Shown here: positions 44,683 to 53,952 of the stretch, piece by piece
How positions within the stretch are numbered: the first letter of the stretch is position 1
Layout of the letters: every line of letters starts with the position of its first letter
DNA from: Pirellula sp.
GTDB lineage: Bacteria > Planctomycetota > Planctomycetia > Pirellulales > Pirellulaceae
Reading direction: 5' to 3'
NCBI GenBank assembly: GCA_021300015.1
Contig: JAJTFB010000005.1
Location: forward strand, 1-64,000
DNA: 64,000 bases
Translations under genes and position numbers: made by a program
The notes under the pieces: model-generated
What the model was told of the DNA's origin: nothing
What the model saw: the letters and a program-made list of their open reading frames with translations, nothing else
Databases searched by the model: none

Positions 44683-45957
44683 TTACGCCTCTTCGAGTCC
44701 GACCATGGCATCTCTCTCGGGCCGTGTGAGTTCGAAAAGGGAGTGCAGGAGCTCGATGTCGCAGGGCCGCTGGGGAACGGAACGACGGGTGAACATGCGG
44801 AGTTGTGTCGATTGCATGACCGAGGTCGGCAATGTTGCTACCTGGCCAAATAGCTTGGCATAGTTGGTAAAACTCGGGACATTGCTGGTCACAAAGCCAT
44901 ACATCGCACTGCAAACCCCGATCCACTTGCCAGTGAAGATGCTCGTGTTGATCGCCGTCTTGCTGTAGTCGCCGATGAAGCAACCGAGGAATTGCATTTC
45001 TGTGGCGATTCGCCCGCTGGTGGGGTAATCCATCGAGATCAGCCCATAGGTATTTTTCAGATCACTTGTACAGGTCCCTGCGCCTAGATTCACCCAACTG
45101 CCGACATAGGAGTGCCCCAAAAATCCATGGTGTTGCTTGTTCGAGTAAGGCTCAATAATCGATGCTTCGACCTCTCCTCCGATCTTCGTGGTGTGTCCTG
45201 CACATACCCCATCTTTGAGAGATGCATGCTCGAGTACCTTGCACTTGGCACCAAGATAAAGAGGACCTCGAAGCAAAGAAAAGGGTCCGACTTGCACGTT
45301 GCTTTCCAAGACGATCGGACCTGCCTTAGGCTCCAGCACAACATGATTCGAAAGTGTCACATCGGGTCCCACAAACACCCCATCCTGGATCTGCTGATAT
45401 TGCCGCTTGGAGATAAGCAATTCCAAGTTTCCAGGCAAACAGGCCATGTGTTGGCGGATCACGTCATGCGGGTGCTTGAACGCGTCGAGCACATACCGTG
45501 CTTGCCCCCGATCCGACCCAAGCCTCGAGGCCGAATGCATCAGGTAATTTCGACCGATCGAGAGGATCTGCTCAAAGGTCTCGGTCGGATGGAGCACTCC
45601 GATGACCTCCGATCCAGGTTCTTGGCCATCGTAGATCCATTGGGTGACCCCGGGGTCGCAATTCCTAAGCCACTGCTCGATGGCGCTGAGATTCGCCGCA
45701 TTGGGAACCAACCGAGACGACAAAACCAGATTCGGGCGATCGGCCCCAGGGGCCTGCCGAGGGTCCTTTAAAATCGGATAGTCCAACTGTTGGATCGCTT
45801 GGAGGTGCGTGCGAGATAAGCCATAGCAGTCTGCACCTATCCAGGCTAGCAAATCGACAAGCCTCAGAGCACCGCAGGTTACTGCGCTTGAAAGCCTCGC
45901 CAAAACGAGCGGGACGAGCCTCTCGACTCCGAGGTCTTCAATGATCAGAATCGACAT
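44683..45957 (-). CDS. Putative sugar nucleotidyltransferase with left-handed beta-helix
   Basis: 424 residues. The N-terminal part resembles the divergent NTP_transf_4 group rather than classical GlmU, with no clear GxGTRM loop. The C-terminal half from about residue 190 (QIQDGVFVGPDVTLSNHVVLE) is a left-handed beta-helix of hexapeptide repeats: VVLEPKAGPIVLESNVQVGPFSLLRGPLYLGAKCKVLEHASLKDGVCAGHTTKIGGEV and HSYVGSWVNLGAGTCTSDLKNTYG. That is the layout of GlmU-like bifunctional enzymes, and glmS follows on the same strand, so a role in forming UDP-GlcNAc or a related activated sugar is likely but not proven. Confidence 0.8.
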   Translation of the reverse strand: MSILIIEDLGVERLVPLVLARLSSAVTCGALRLVDLLAWIGADCYGLSRTHLQAIQQLDYPILKDPRQAPGADRPNLVLSSRLVPNAANLSAIEQWLRNCDPGVTQWIYDGQEPGSEVIGVLHPTETFEQILSIGRNYLMHSASRLGSDRGQARYVLDAFKHPHDVIRQHMACLPGNLELLISKRQYQQIQDGVFVGPDVTLSNHVVLEPKAGPIVLESNVQVGPFSLLRGPLYLGAKCKVLEHASLKDGVCAGHTTKIGGEVEASIIEPYSNKQHHGFLGHSYVGSWVNLGAGTCTSDLKNTYGLISMDYPTSGRIATEMQFLGCFIGDYSKTAINTSIFTGKWIGVCSAMYGFVTSNVPSFTNYAKLFGQVATLPTSVMQSTQLRMFTRRSVPQRPCDIELLHSLFELTRPERDAMVGLEEA

Positions 45958-46019
45958 AAACTGTTCCGCTGATAACGAGTGATAACGTGAATTCCGGGAT
46001 CTCTTCGACGATTGAACGT

Positions 46020-47624
46020 CTAGTGCCGGAAGTGGCGTTGGCCAGTAAAGAGCATTGGGATGCGATGCTCATTGCAAGCAGCAATGACCTCGTCGTCCTT
46101 CTTGGATCCCCCGGGTTGTACGATCGCAACGATTCCGGCTTGGGCCGCCCGATGGATCGAATCGGGGAACGGAAAGAACGCATCGGAAGCCAGGATGCTC
46201 CCACGGGATCGATCGGCCGCTTTAGAAATCGCGATCTCTACGCTGTCGACGCGACTCATTTGTCCTGCACCCACGCCGACCAAGGCGGCGTCTCGGGCCA
46301 AGACAATCGCATTGCTCTTGACGTGCCGGACCATCTCCCAGCCGAAGGCGATGTCGTCCCAAAGCTCGTCGGCCACTGGGACCTCAGTGACGGTTTTCCA
46401 AGTCAGATTTGCCGGTGGCAACGTGTCGGCTTGCTGGACCAAGACCCCACCTTGGACAAATCGGAAGTCCAAGGGTCGCTCCGACTCGCTCTCTTTACCC
46501 ATCGCGATCAATCGCACATTATCACGCCACTTGGGTTTCGTCGAAAGGATCTCAATGGCCGCATCGCAGAACGCGGGAGCGACAATCGCCTCGACGAACA
46601 AACCTGGTTGGCATAACTCGTTGGCCGTCTCGGCATCGACGCTCTGGTTGAAGCCCAGGATGCCACCAAAGGCACTTTGGGGGTCCCCGTCGAGCGCCTT
46701 GCGGCAAGCCGCCGAGAGCTTGTGGGCCGATGCGGCACCGCAGGGATTGTTGTGCTTGATCACCACCGCCGATGGACGAGCAAAACACCGGACAATGTTG
46801 TAAGCGCTATCGGCATCGAGCAGATTGTTATAAGAAAGCTCCTTGCCATGGAGTTGCTTGGCCTGCACCAGCGAAATGCCCGAGGAAGGCCTCGCATAGA
46901 GGGCGGCTTGTTGATGCGGATTTTCGCCGTACCGAAGATCCTGCACTTTGGTCAAATCAAGGTGCAACCGCTCGGGCAAGACCGTTTGAGCTTTGCTCGC
47001 CGTGCCAGATGCCGCCGTGCCAGCGATCTGCGAAGCAAGGTACTTGCCGATCGAGGAGTCGTACCTAGCCGTCGATTCGAAGCACTCCAAGGCCAACTGC
47101 AATCGAAGGTGCTGCGAGGTTCCGCCGTGGGCTTGAAACTCGGCCAAGATCGGTCCGTACTGCGCAGGGCTGGTCGCAACGGTGACAAAGGCGTGATTCT
47201 TCGACGCGGCTCGGATCAAACTCGGACCCCCGATGTCGATCTGCTCGATCGCTTCGCCAAAACTCACTCCCTCTTTGGCTACCGTTGCCTCGAAAGGATA
47301 CAAATTGACGACGACCAAGTCGATCGTCTCGATCGAGTGCGCCGAGAGTGACCCCAGATCCTCTTGGTGATCCCGGCGGGCAAGAATCCCGCCGAAGATT
47401 TTCGGATGCAACGTCTTGACCCGCCCGTCCATGACCTCGGGAAACCCGGTGTACTGAGCCACTTCGAGGGCCACAATCCCGTGATCTGCAAGGAACCGGT
47501 AAGTCCCACCTGTGCTGTAAATCTCCACGCCCCGCGCCGCGAGACCTTTGGCAAACTCGGCCAAACCCGTCTTGTCGCTAACGCTGATCAATGCCCGTCG
47601 AATCGGTGAGTACTGGGTCACCAT
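46020..47624 (-). CDS. purH: Bifunctional AICAR transformylase/IMP cyclohydrolase
   Basis: 534 residues. The N-terminal MGS-like cyclohydrolase domain starts RRALISVSDKTGLAEFAKGL, with STGGTYRFLADHGI, TGFPEVMDGRVKTLHPKIFGGIL and QIDIGGPSLIRAASKNH. The transformylase domain has DLRYGENPHQQAALY, the KHNNPCGAA catalytic block and the C-terminal PFPDSIHRAAQAGIVAIVQPGGSKKD. It carries out the last two steps of IMP synthesis. Its promoter probably shares the divergent region at 47679-47796 with the sugar operon. Confidence 0.97.
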   Translation of the reverse strand: MVTQYSPIRRALISVSDKTGLAEFAKGLAARGVEIYSTGGTYRFLADHGIVALEVAQYTGFPEVMDGRVKTLHPKIFGGILARRDHQEDLGSLSAHSIETIDLVVVNLYPFEATVAKEGVSFGEAIEQIDIGGPSLIRAASKNHAFVTVATSPAQYGPILAEFQAHGGTSQHLRLQLALECFESTARYDSSIGKYLASQIAGTAASGTASKAQTVLPERLHLDLTKVQDLRYGENPHQQAALYARPSSGISLVQAKQLHGKELSYNNLLDADSAYNIVRCFARPSAVVIKHNNPCGAASAHKLSAACRKALDGDPQSAFGGILGFNQSVDAETANELCQPGLFVEAIVAPAFCDAAIEILSTKPKWRDNVRLIAMGKESESERPLDFRFVQGGVLVQQADTLPPANLTWKTVTEVPVADELWDDIAFGWEMVRHVKSNAIVLARDAALVGVGAGQMSRVDSVEIAISKAADRSRGSILASDAFFPFPDSIHRAAQAGIVAIVQPGGSKKDDEVIAACNEHRIPMLFTGQRHFRH

Positions 47625-47678
47625 GGCTCACTATCCTTCGCTAAACCCATCGCAAAAACTCGTTTTTCACCCTCGCAA

Positions 47679-47709
47679 ATCATGCCGAAAGTATGGAAAA
47701 TCGCAAGCC
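47679..47709 (-). promoter_or_regulatory. Candidate promoter for purH
   Basis: Read on the minus strand, GGCTTGCGAT (47709-47700) contains a -35 box TTGCGA, followed by a 16-nt spacer and CATGAT (47684-47679). The same 10-mer occurs in opposite orientation 65 bp away as the -35 of the plus-strand operon. Confidence 0.4.
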
Positions 47710-47764
47710 TTATGCCGACACAATGCCCTCAGGGAAGCAAAGACTTCCATGTTTCAGCTTCCAG

Positions 47765-47796
47765 GGCTTGCGATTCACCCTCAAGAATCTTACAAC
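47765..47796 (+). promoter_or_regulatory. Candidate promoter for the sugar operon
   Basis: GGCTTGCGAT (47765-47774) contains TTGCGA, then a 17-nt spacer from 47774 and TACAAC (47791-47796). It would give a leader of about 90 nt before the cupin gene. Confidence 0.45.
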
Positions 47797-47893
47797 AAAG
47801 TCCCATAAAAACGGGGGCAAAGCGGATCCAACCGCCCCTAAGCCCCCGGATTGCCCCTCCAACACACCTTTCTCTAGAAATCAGAGAGATTCC

Positions 47894-49159
47894 ATGGCTG
47901 GCACCGGTTTAGATGATGGTTTGATCAAGTCCGATAACGTAGCGAACGTCTTGGACAAAGCCCTCGACGCCGGCGATGGCATCCTTCGACTGACCCCGAC
48001 CTGGGTCCCTCGAAGCTTCTTGCACCCAGGGCGCCGTATCAAACTCCACCCCAACGACCTCTATGCTTTCGGCGCCGATCGCGGCGGAATCGATGAACGT
48101 TGGTTCGCAAGCACCACCGAAGCGGCCAACGAAGGCCGCGTCTGGCACGAAGGCCTGAGTTTCTGTCTTTTCGAAGGCAAAAAATTCCTCCTCAAAGACG
48201 CCATCGCCGAACAAGGCGATAGGCTTGTCGGCAAAGCCGTCTTCAGCAAATACAACCGCTGGCCGGTCTACTCGAAATTCTTCGACAACATGGGCCCTAT
48301 CCCCCACCATATGCATCAATCCCAAGAGGATGCCGCTCTGGTCGGTCAGGAAGGCAAGCCCGAGAGCTACTACTTCCCACCCCAATACAACAACGTCGAT
48401 AACAACTTCGCCTACACCTTCATGGGGCTCGAACCGGGCACCACCAAAGATCAACTCCGGCGCTGCCTGGAAAACTGGAACCGAGGGGACAACGGAATCC
48501 TAGATCTCTCGCGTGCCTATCGCCTCCAACGCGGTACCGGTTGGCTGATCCCACCGGGCGTTCTGCACGCACCAGGATCCCTATGCACCTACGAACCCCA
48601 GTGGGGCTCGGACGTCTTCGGTATGTTCCAATCGATCGTCGAAGGCCGCTACGTGCCCTGGTCCCTGCTGGTCAAGGACATGCCTAAAGACAAGCATCAT
48701 GACCTCGACTTCATCATGGGCCAACTCGACTGGGAAAAGAACGTCGATACCCACTTCAAAGATGCCAATTACATCGAACCGATCGTCGATGAGTCCAAGT
48801 CCGCCACAGGGGTCAGCGACAAATGGATCGTCTACGGTACCATCGATGGCAAACAACTCTTTAGCGCTAAAGAATTGACCATCGAACCAGGCGCCAAGAC
48901 CGTCTTGAAGGACGGTGCGGCAAGCGGTTGGACCACCGTCCAGGGCAAGGGTCGGATCGGCAAATTGGCCCTCCAAACCCCTGCCATGATCCGCTTCGGG
49001 CAAAACACCGAAGACGAAGTCTTCATCAGCCACGACGCAGCAGTCCGCGGTATCGAAATCGAAAACACCGGCAGCGAACCCCTCGTCGGCTTGCGCTACT
49101 TCGGCCCCGATGCACACGCCAACCTGCCTGCCAACGGCGCCTGGCAAAAACACCGCTAA
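47894..49159 (+). CDS. Cupin-type phosphomannose-isomerase-like protein
   Basis: 421 residues from the ATG at 47894 with an AGAGAGA site; the frame is open upstream but not coding. [13 protein letters not shown] (near 134) has the histidines and glutamate of a metal-binding cupin of the class I mannose-6-phosphate isomerase type, and [31 protein letters not shown] is the second conserved block, with the substrate-site PGVLHAPG. The C-terminal 90 residues form another beta-rich module. It is first of three plus-strand genes with an isomerase-like TIM barrel and an oxidoreductase, which points to catabolism of an unusual sugar or cyclitol; the exact substrate is unknown. Confidence 0.8.
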   Translation: MAGTGLDDGLIKSDNVANVLDKALDAGDGILRLTPTWVPRSFLHPGRRIKLHPNDLYAFGADRGGIDERWFASTTEAANEGRVWHEGLSFCLFEGKKFLLKDAIAEQGDRLVGKAVFSKYNRWPVYSKFFDNMGPIPHHMHQSQEDAALVGQEGKPESYYFPPQYNNVDNNFAYTFMGLEPGTTKDQLRRCLENWNRGDNGILDLSRAYRLQRGTGWLIPPGVLHAPGSLCTYEPQWGSDVFGMFQSIVEGRYVPWSLLVKDMPKDKHHDLDFIMGQLDWEKNVDTHFKDANYIEPIVDESKSATGVSDKWIVYGTIDGKQLFSAKELTIEPGAKTVLKDGAASGWTTVQGKGRIGKLALQTPAMIRFGQNTEDEVFISHDAAVRGIEIENTGSEPLVGLRYFGPDAHANLPANGAWQKHR

Positions 49160-49278
49160 GCCGCCCTACGAGCAAGCTCCCCTGTGAGCAAGCTAACTGC
49201 CACAAGAGCCAACGCCCTGGCTCTCCAGAGTCCCCTTCCGTTGAACCGCAAGTTTATTTGAATCGCAAGGAATCCTCG

Positions 49279-50322
49279 ATGAACCAACTTCCGAAACTCC
49301 ACAACGCCATGTGGCCAGGCCTTGTCGGTAAAGGGGATGGCCCCGATCAAGAACCGCCAATCTCGCTCCAACGCATGCTCGAACTGACCGCCGCTGCGAA
49401 TGTCGATGGCCAAAAGTTCGACGGAATCGATTACTTCTTGTTCTTCCCCCATACCGACCCCAATGCGAGCGATTCGGAAATCCGAAAGATCGCCGACCAA
49501 ATCGCCAGCTACGGTTTCTCCGTCGGCTCTCTGGTCGCGCCGGTTTGGCCCGGGACCGTCGGCGACTCGGCCATGGGAGATGACCAATCCCAAAAGAAAT
49601 TCCTCTCGGCCGTCGAAATGGCTTGCCGAATCGCCCGAGTCTTTGAAGACCATGGCATTCGCAAGTACGGTGTGATCCGAGTCGATAGCGCCGAGTTCGG
49701 TGTCGAAAAATGGCGATCCGATGCCAAAGCCAACACCGCACGCATCGTCGATACGTTCAAGAAAGCCGCCAAGATCGCCAAAGACCACGGACAACGACTC
49801 GCCGCCGAAGGCGAAATCTGCTGGGCCGGTATGCACTCCTGGCGCGATATGCTCGATGTCCTCGAAGGAGTCGGAATGCCCGAAGCCTTCGGATTCCAAG
49901 CCGACTTGGCACACACCTATCTCTACCTGCTCGGTTACAACGCCCCCGAACACGCCATGCTCGGGGATCACTACACCCAAGAGCAGTTCGATCAAGCCTA
50001 CAAGAGCATGACCGACCAACTGCGGCCTTGGACCATCGACTTCCACGTCGCCCAAAACGACGGACATGTCCACGGTGCAGGCTCCCACGATAAGACCGGC
50101 AAACACTGCCGCGCCGATGATCCAAACGGAAAACTCAATATCGTCGAATGCTCCGGATACTGGCTCAAAGATGCACAAGCACGCGGTATCCAACACATCT
50201 GCTGGGATGGTTGCATGTTCCCCAACAAGACACTCGAAGATCCCCACACCTGGAACACCATCCTCGCGACGATGATCGCCGTGCGTGAAGCCCACGGCTG
50301 GAACACCAGCCCAAGCGTTTAA
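49279..50322 (+). CDS. Xylose-isomerase-like TIM-barrel protein
   Basis: 347 residues from the ATG at 49279, with AAGGAA upstream; the longer frame is a shadow of the cupin gene. Metal-ligand candidates are the Glu in RVDSAEFG, Glu in [11 protein letters not shown], Asp/His in [12 protein letters not shown] and Glu in [31 protein letters not shown] is a distinctive late block. No signal peptide, so cytoplasmic, unlike the Tat-exported relative at 6135. It is probably a sugar or keto-sugar isomerase/epimerase working with the flanking cupin and Gfo/Idh enzymes. Confidence 0.85.
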   Translation: MNQLPKLHNAMWPGLVGKGDGPDQEPPISLQRMLELTAAANVDGQKFDGIDYFLFFPHTDPNASDSEIRKIADQIASYGFSVGSLVAPVWPGTVGDSAMGDDQSQKKFLSAVEMACRIARVFEDHGIRKYGVIRVDSAEFGVEKWRSDAKANTARIVDTFKKAAKIAKDHGQRLAAEGEICWAGMHSWRDMLDVLEGVGMPEAFGFQADLAHTYLYLLGYNAPEHAMLGDHYTQEQFDQAYKSMTDQLRPWTIDFHVAQNDGHVHGAGSHDKTGKHCRADDPNGKLNIVECSGYWLKDAQARGIQHICWDGCMFPNKTLEDPHTWNTILATMIAVREAHGWNTSPSV

Positions 50323-50376
50323 TCCAAACCAACTCAAACTATCCACCCAACTCAATTCTCGTCTCGAGGAATCGCT

Positions 50377-51507
50377 ATGAAAGAACTTCGAATCGGCATG
50401 ATCGGCTATGGATTCATGGGCAAAGCCCACTCGAATGCCTACCTCCAAGCCAGCCGCTTTTTTAAAAGCTCCCATAAACCGGTCTTGAAGGCCCTCTGTG
50501 CAAGGAATGCCGAAAAGGCCAAGTCGTTCGCTGACAACTGGGGCTATGAGTCGATCGAAACCGATTGGCGGGAACTGCTCAAACGCTCCGATATCGACGC
50601 GGTCGATATCTGCACCCCCAACAACCTGCACAAAGAGATCGCCATCGAAGCGGCCAAAGCCGGCAAGATGATCCTCTGCGAAAAACCCCTGGCCATGAAC
50701 ACCGCCGAAGGCCTCGAAATGGTCGCTGCAGTGGAAAAAGCCGGTGTTGCGAACATGGTCTGGTACAACTACCGACGCGTACCGGCCGTGACCCTGGCCA
50801 AGCAAATCGTCGACTCAGGAAAGCTCGGACGCATCTTCCACTACCGAGCCAACTTTCTCCAAGACTGGACCATCAACGCCGATGTTCCCCAAGGTGGAAC
50901 GGCGACATGGAGACTCGATGCCGAAGCGGCCGGAAGCGGTGTGACGGGCGACCTTCTGGCCCACTGCATCGACACGGCTCTTTGGATCAACGGTTCGATC
51001 AACGATGTCTGCGCAATGACCGAAACGTTCGTCAAAGAACGAACCCACGTCGAGACCGGAAAAAAATCCCCCGTCAACATCGACGACGCTTGCTCGTTCT
51101 TCTGCCACTTCAATAACGGCTCGCTCGGACTCTTCGAGTCGACCCGCTATGCACGTGGCCACAAGGCCCTCTATACCCTGGAAATCAACGGCGAAAACGC
51201 CAGCATCGCCTGGGACCTGCACGACCTGCACCGCCTGAAGTACTTCGATTACAACGATGAGTCCATCGTGCGAGGCTGGCGCAGCGTCCATGTCTCCGAC
51301 GGAGACCAACCCTACATGGGCAATTGGTGGGTTCCCGGCCTGCAAATCGGCTACGAACACTCCTTTACCCACCAAGTCGCCGATTTCCTAAAGAGTCTCG
51401 ATACCGGCGAGCCAGCCCACCCGAGCTTCAAAGACGCCCTGGAAACCCAACGCGTCTGCGATGCAGTCCTCCAAAGTGCCGCCGATCGGCAATGGAAGAA
51501 CGTCTAG
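50377..51507 (+). CDS. Gfo/Idh/MocA-family oxidoreductase
   Basis: 376 residues with a GAGGAAT site. The Rossmann fold begins [18 protein letters not shown] (G-x-G-x-x-G), then [33 protein letters not shown] with the family EKP lysine. [15 protein letters not shown] holds the catalytic-region His/Asp (the usual xxxxDxxxH pattern). It oxidises or reduces a sugar or cyclitol with NAD(P). Its TAG stop shares the palindromic CTAG with the stop codon of the convergent rtcB-like gene. Confidence 0.92.
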   Translation: MKELRIGMIGYGFMGKAHSNAYLQASRFFKSSHKPVLKALCARNAEKAKSFADNWGYESIETDWRELLKRSDIDAVDICTPNNLHKEIAIEAAKAGKMILCEKPLAMNTAEGLEMVAAVEKAGVANMVWYNYRRVPAVTLAKQIVDSGKLGRIFHYRANFLQDWTINADVPQGGTATWRLDAEAAGSGVTGDLLAHCIDTALWINGSINDVCAMTETFVKERTHVETGKKSPVNIDDACSFFCHFNNGSLGLFESTRYARGHKALYTLEINGENASIAWDLHDLHRLKYFDYNDESIVRGWRSVHVSDGDQPYMGNWWVPGLQIGYEHSFTHQVADFLKSLDTGEPAHPSFKDALETQRVCDAVLQSAADRQWKNV

Positions 51508-52904
51508 TCCTCGGCGCGACTTCCATCCTCGCACATCTTGACAATCTTAGGATCGAATTGGCCGATCGTATCGACCAATTCGACCTGAGCTGCCATCACC
51601 GAATGGATGTCTTTGTAAGCCCCTGGAGCCTCGTCCGCACCGGCTGAGATCACCCGAATTCCTCGTGCGCTCAAGTTCGTACGGACCGCGTTCCAAGTGT
51701 ACTGGTTCTTGGCCGCCGTTCGGCTCATGCACCGGCCAGCGCCATGCGATGCAGACATCAAACTCGCCGCATTCCCCTTGCCACGCACCACAAAACCCGG
51801 CGTTGCCATCGAGCCGGGGATGACCCCCAAGACCCCTGCACCTGCCGGCGTGGCACCCTTGCGATGCACCACCCACTCCTTGCCTTGATGGATTTCCTTC
51901 CAAGCAAAGTTATGGTGGTTTTCGACACCTGCAATGACGCGTCCGCCCAAGAGTTTCGTGACCAACCGATGGATCACATCGTGGTTGGCCGCTGCATAGT
52001 CCCCCATTAGATTCATCGCTTCCCAGTATTCTTGGCCCGCTTGACTCTCGAGCGATAACCAACCGAGATACCCAAACTGAGTCGATAGATTCTTCGGCAA
52101 CTGCGCTCGGGCGATGTTGCTGTAGACCGAACACACGCTCGCACCGGTCCCTCGACTCCCGGAATGACTCAACAGTGCCGTATAGACACCCGCCTGAAGG
52201 CCGAGTTGCGCGTCGGCTTGGGCTAGCGTCAACGTACCAAACTCCACGAAGTGGTTGCCCGATCCGCTCGTACCCAACTGCTTGCGCGCCGTATCTTTCT
52301 TTTCGCGAGTCGTACGTGTGATGCTCCAATCCTGATCCATCACCCGATGGTCCTGCGGCGTCTCATGGACCGAGCCGATCCCGAAGCGAGTTCCACGCTG
52401 CAATGCCGTTTCGAACCGCATAGGATTTTTGGTCATTTCCAAAGGCTCGATGTCCAGCACGGAGAGCTTCATCCGACAAGCGATATCGACTCCGACAGCA
52501 TAGGGGATCACCGCGTTCTCGACCGCCAAAACCCCGCCGATCGGCAAGCCGTAACCCAGATGCGCATCGGGCATCAACGCTGCGGCCCGAGCGATCGGCA
52601 ACTGGCATGCGGTACGCATCTGCATGTGGGCGGCCGGGTCGATTTGAGTTCCCCATGTCGGATAAGCGATGGTCTCTGGGGCCAAGGCCTGGACTTGGTT
52701 GCGGTCCTCCAAAATCGATTCGGCCAAAGATCCCCAGAATTCGTCCCCAAGGAACCCTTGCGGATCTTCCACCACCGATGCGATTTGCTCTTTGACATCC
52801 TTGCCCCGATGCCCCTTTTGACCGATCACATTCTGGATCGATGTGATCGCTACCGGAACGCAGGGGCTCGGAACACCAAGTTTCTCTAATTGTCGTGCAT
52901 TCAT
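51504..52904 (-). CDS. rtcB: RtcB-family RNA ligase
   Basis: 466 residues. RtcB blocks: [42 protein letters not shown] (metal Asp and Cys), [65 protein letters not shown], and [11 protein letters not shown], whose histidine receives GMP. The family joins 2',3'-cyclic-phosphate or 3'-phosphate ends to 5'-hydroxyl RNA using GTP and manganese. No archease, RtcA or RtcR gene is adjacent. The ribosome site is weak. Confidence 0.93.
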   Translation of the reverse strand: MNARQLEKLGVPSPCVPVAITSIQNVIGQKGHRGKDVKEQIASVVEDPQGFLGDEFWGSLAESILEDRNQVQALAPETIAYPTWGTQIDPAAHMQMRTACQLPIARAAALMPDAHLGYGLPIGGVLAVENAVIPYAVGVDIACRMKLSVLDIEPLEMTKNPMRFETALQRGTRFGIGSVHETPQDHRVMDQDWSITRTTREKKDTARKQLGTSGSGNHFVEFGTLTLAQADAQLGLQAGVYTALLSHSGSRGTGASVCSVYSNIARAQLPKNLSTQFGYLGWLSLESQAGQEYWEAMNLMGDYAAANHDVIHRLVTKLLGGRVIAGVENHHNFAWKEIHQGKEWVVHRKGATPAGAGVLGVIPGSMATPGFVVRGKGNAASLMSASHGAGRCMSRTAAKNQYTWNAVRTNLSARGIRVISAGADEAPGAYKDIHSVMAAQVELVDTIGQFDPKIVKMCEDGSRAED

Positions 52905-53083
52905 GATAGAGATAGGAACGCTGGGAGCTGAAAAGGGTTCGCCGGTCGACTAAGAATCTTGGCAAATAAACCGGAGAGGAAGTCGCGTTGCTGAAACTGT
53001 TCGCACCCGCATCCGTGAACTATTCGCGATGCATGAGCCCCCCGGGCTAGGTGGTGTGGTAAGGCATTTTAAGAATGAGAGGT

Positions 53084-53470
53084 TTAAGTTGGCTTAAAGA
53101 CGATTGAAATAGCGATCATCCCCGTGACAGTAATAGCAATGATTAACATTGGCACAATGAGCTTATTCTTTCGGGCCAACATTAGTCCGTAGGCGTTAAG
53201 AAGAGCTCCAGCAATAGCTGCAATTCCACCAATCCAACTCGACCGCGCGGTTGTAGCGTAATCCCCTCGAAGGCGCGCGGGGATCGCCGCACTTTCCGAA
53301 TTCAGTCGCAAGGCTTGTGTGATCAATACAAATGAAACGATGGCAAGCACAATCAGGGTAATGAGCGAAGCCAATGCAGTAAACAATTGTCGACTCTTCC
53401 AGGTTTTGATGCCAACTGCAGATTTATCTTCGGGAACGCCTGTAGTTGGAGGTGTGTATGGATTAGCCAT
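53084..53470 (-). CDS. Small two- or three-helix membrane protein
   Basis: 128 residues from the ATG at 53470 (MANPYTPPTTGVPEDKS), a start typical of small planctomycete membrane proteins; the frame runs on to 53521 through repeat-like DNA. Hydrophobic helices are LFTALASLITLIVLAIVSFVLITQAL, SSWIGGIAAIAGALLNAYGLML and LIVPMLIIAITVTGMIAISIVF. No catalytic motif. Function unknown. Confidence 0.7.
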   Translation of the reverse strand: MANPYTPPTTGVPEDKSAVGIKTWKSRQLFTALASLITLIVLAIVSFVLITQALRLNSESAAIPARLRGDYATTARSSWIGGIAAIAGALLNAYGLMLARKNKLIVPMLIIAITVTGMIAISIVFKPT

Positions 53471-53692
53471 AGTCTTCTCGTACTCTACTACTGAGTCCGC
53501 CGCAGCGGACTGTACTCGCACTCGAACTCAAAGCAATTTAGTATAGCAATCTGGGCCATTGGACCGCAAGTTACCGCGGATCGCTTCGATCCAGGATCGG
53601 CATCGCCGAAGTTCGAACAGCCATCGAGTACGAGTACCGTTTCACTGAGTACCGCTTCGCTGAGTAGCCACTTAGGCTGCACCACGCTCTCC

Positions 53693-53734
53693 CCAATATC
53701 TTTCTTCCGCCCAACGGGCAAAAAGATATTGGGC
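53693..53734. repeat. Perfect 12-bp inverted repeat with inner stem
   Basis: CCCAATATCTTT (53693-53704) is the exact reverse complement of AAAGATATTGGG (53723-53734). Inside, GCCC (53710-53713) pairs with GGGC (53717-53720) around AAC. It could act as a transcription terminator between the two minus-strand genes or be a separate mobile palindrome. Confidence 0.7.
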
Positions 53735-53770
53735 TTTTGGGCGGATCGGTAGCTAAAGAGTCTTGGCCCC

Positions 53771-53925
53771 GCCGGCATAAAGCCCAATGGCGTTGAATTA
53801 AAAGCGGAACGGCGCAAGCCGTCCGGTGAAAAACATTGCGATATCGACGACAATCCATCATTCACCGGAGTGCTTGCGCACTTCCGCTTACACTAACTCA
53901 ACGCCATTCGGCGTAAAGCCGACGG
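53771..53925. repeat. Inverted pair of about 60-bp hairpin elements
   Basis: Copy 1 is at 53771-53830 on the plus strand, copy 2 at 53861-53925 on the minus strand, separated by 30 nt. Shared blocks in order are AATGGCGTTGA, AAGCGGAA, a small hairpin and TCCGGTGAA. The hairpin is ACGGC-GCAA-GCCGT (53809-53822) in copy 1 and AGTGC-GCAA-GCACT (minus strand, 53882-53869) in copy 2: two stem positions differ on both sides with pairing retained. Together the copies can also fold into one large cruciform. Copies elsewhere in the genome cannot be checked. Confidence 0.75.
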
Positions 53926-53952
53926 AGGCCAAGCGCACGCACTGCTTAGCGC

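Larger units (their letters stand above)
53471..53952. other. Repeat-rich intergenic gap
   Basis: 482 bp between the small membrane protein and the dsbD-like gene. Beyond the hairpin (53693-53734) and the inverted element pair (53771-53925), there is an approximate tandem duplication around 53625-53672, with CACTGAGTACCG next to CGCTGAGTAGCC. The open frames here run through repeats and are not called as genes. Confidence 0.6.

Noticed and set aside
48928-49278. N-terminal extension of the TIM-barrel gene
   Set aside because: This part is an arginine- and proline-rich shadow frame of the cupin gene; the ATG at 49279 has a ribosome site and starts the family similarity.
49156-50805. 549-codon minus-strand open frame opposite the sugar operon
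   Set aside because: It is antisense to two clear genes and its glycine/aspartate/phenylalanine-rich translation is typical of a shadow frame in GC-rich DNA.
53800-53901. Integron attC site
   Set aside because: GTTGAAT and ACTCAAC resemble attC core sites, but they are in the wrong order and the inverted symmetry extends well beyond them; no integrase or cassette array is present.
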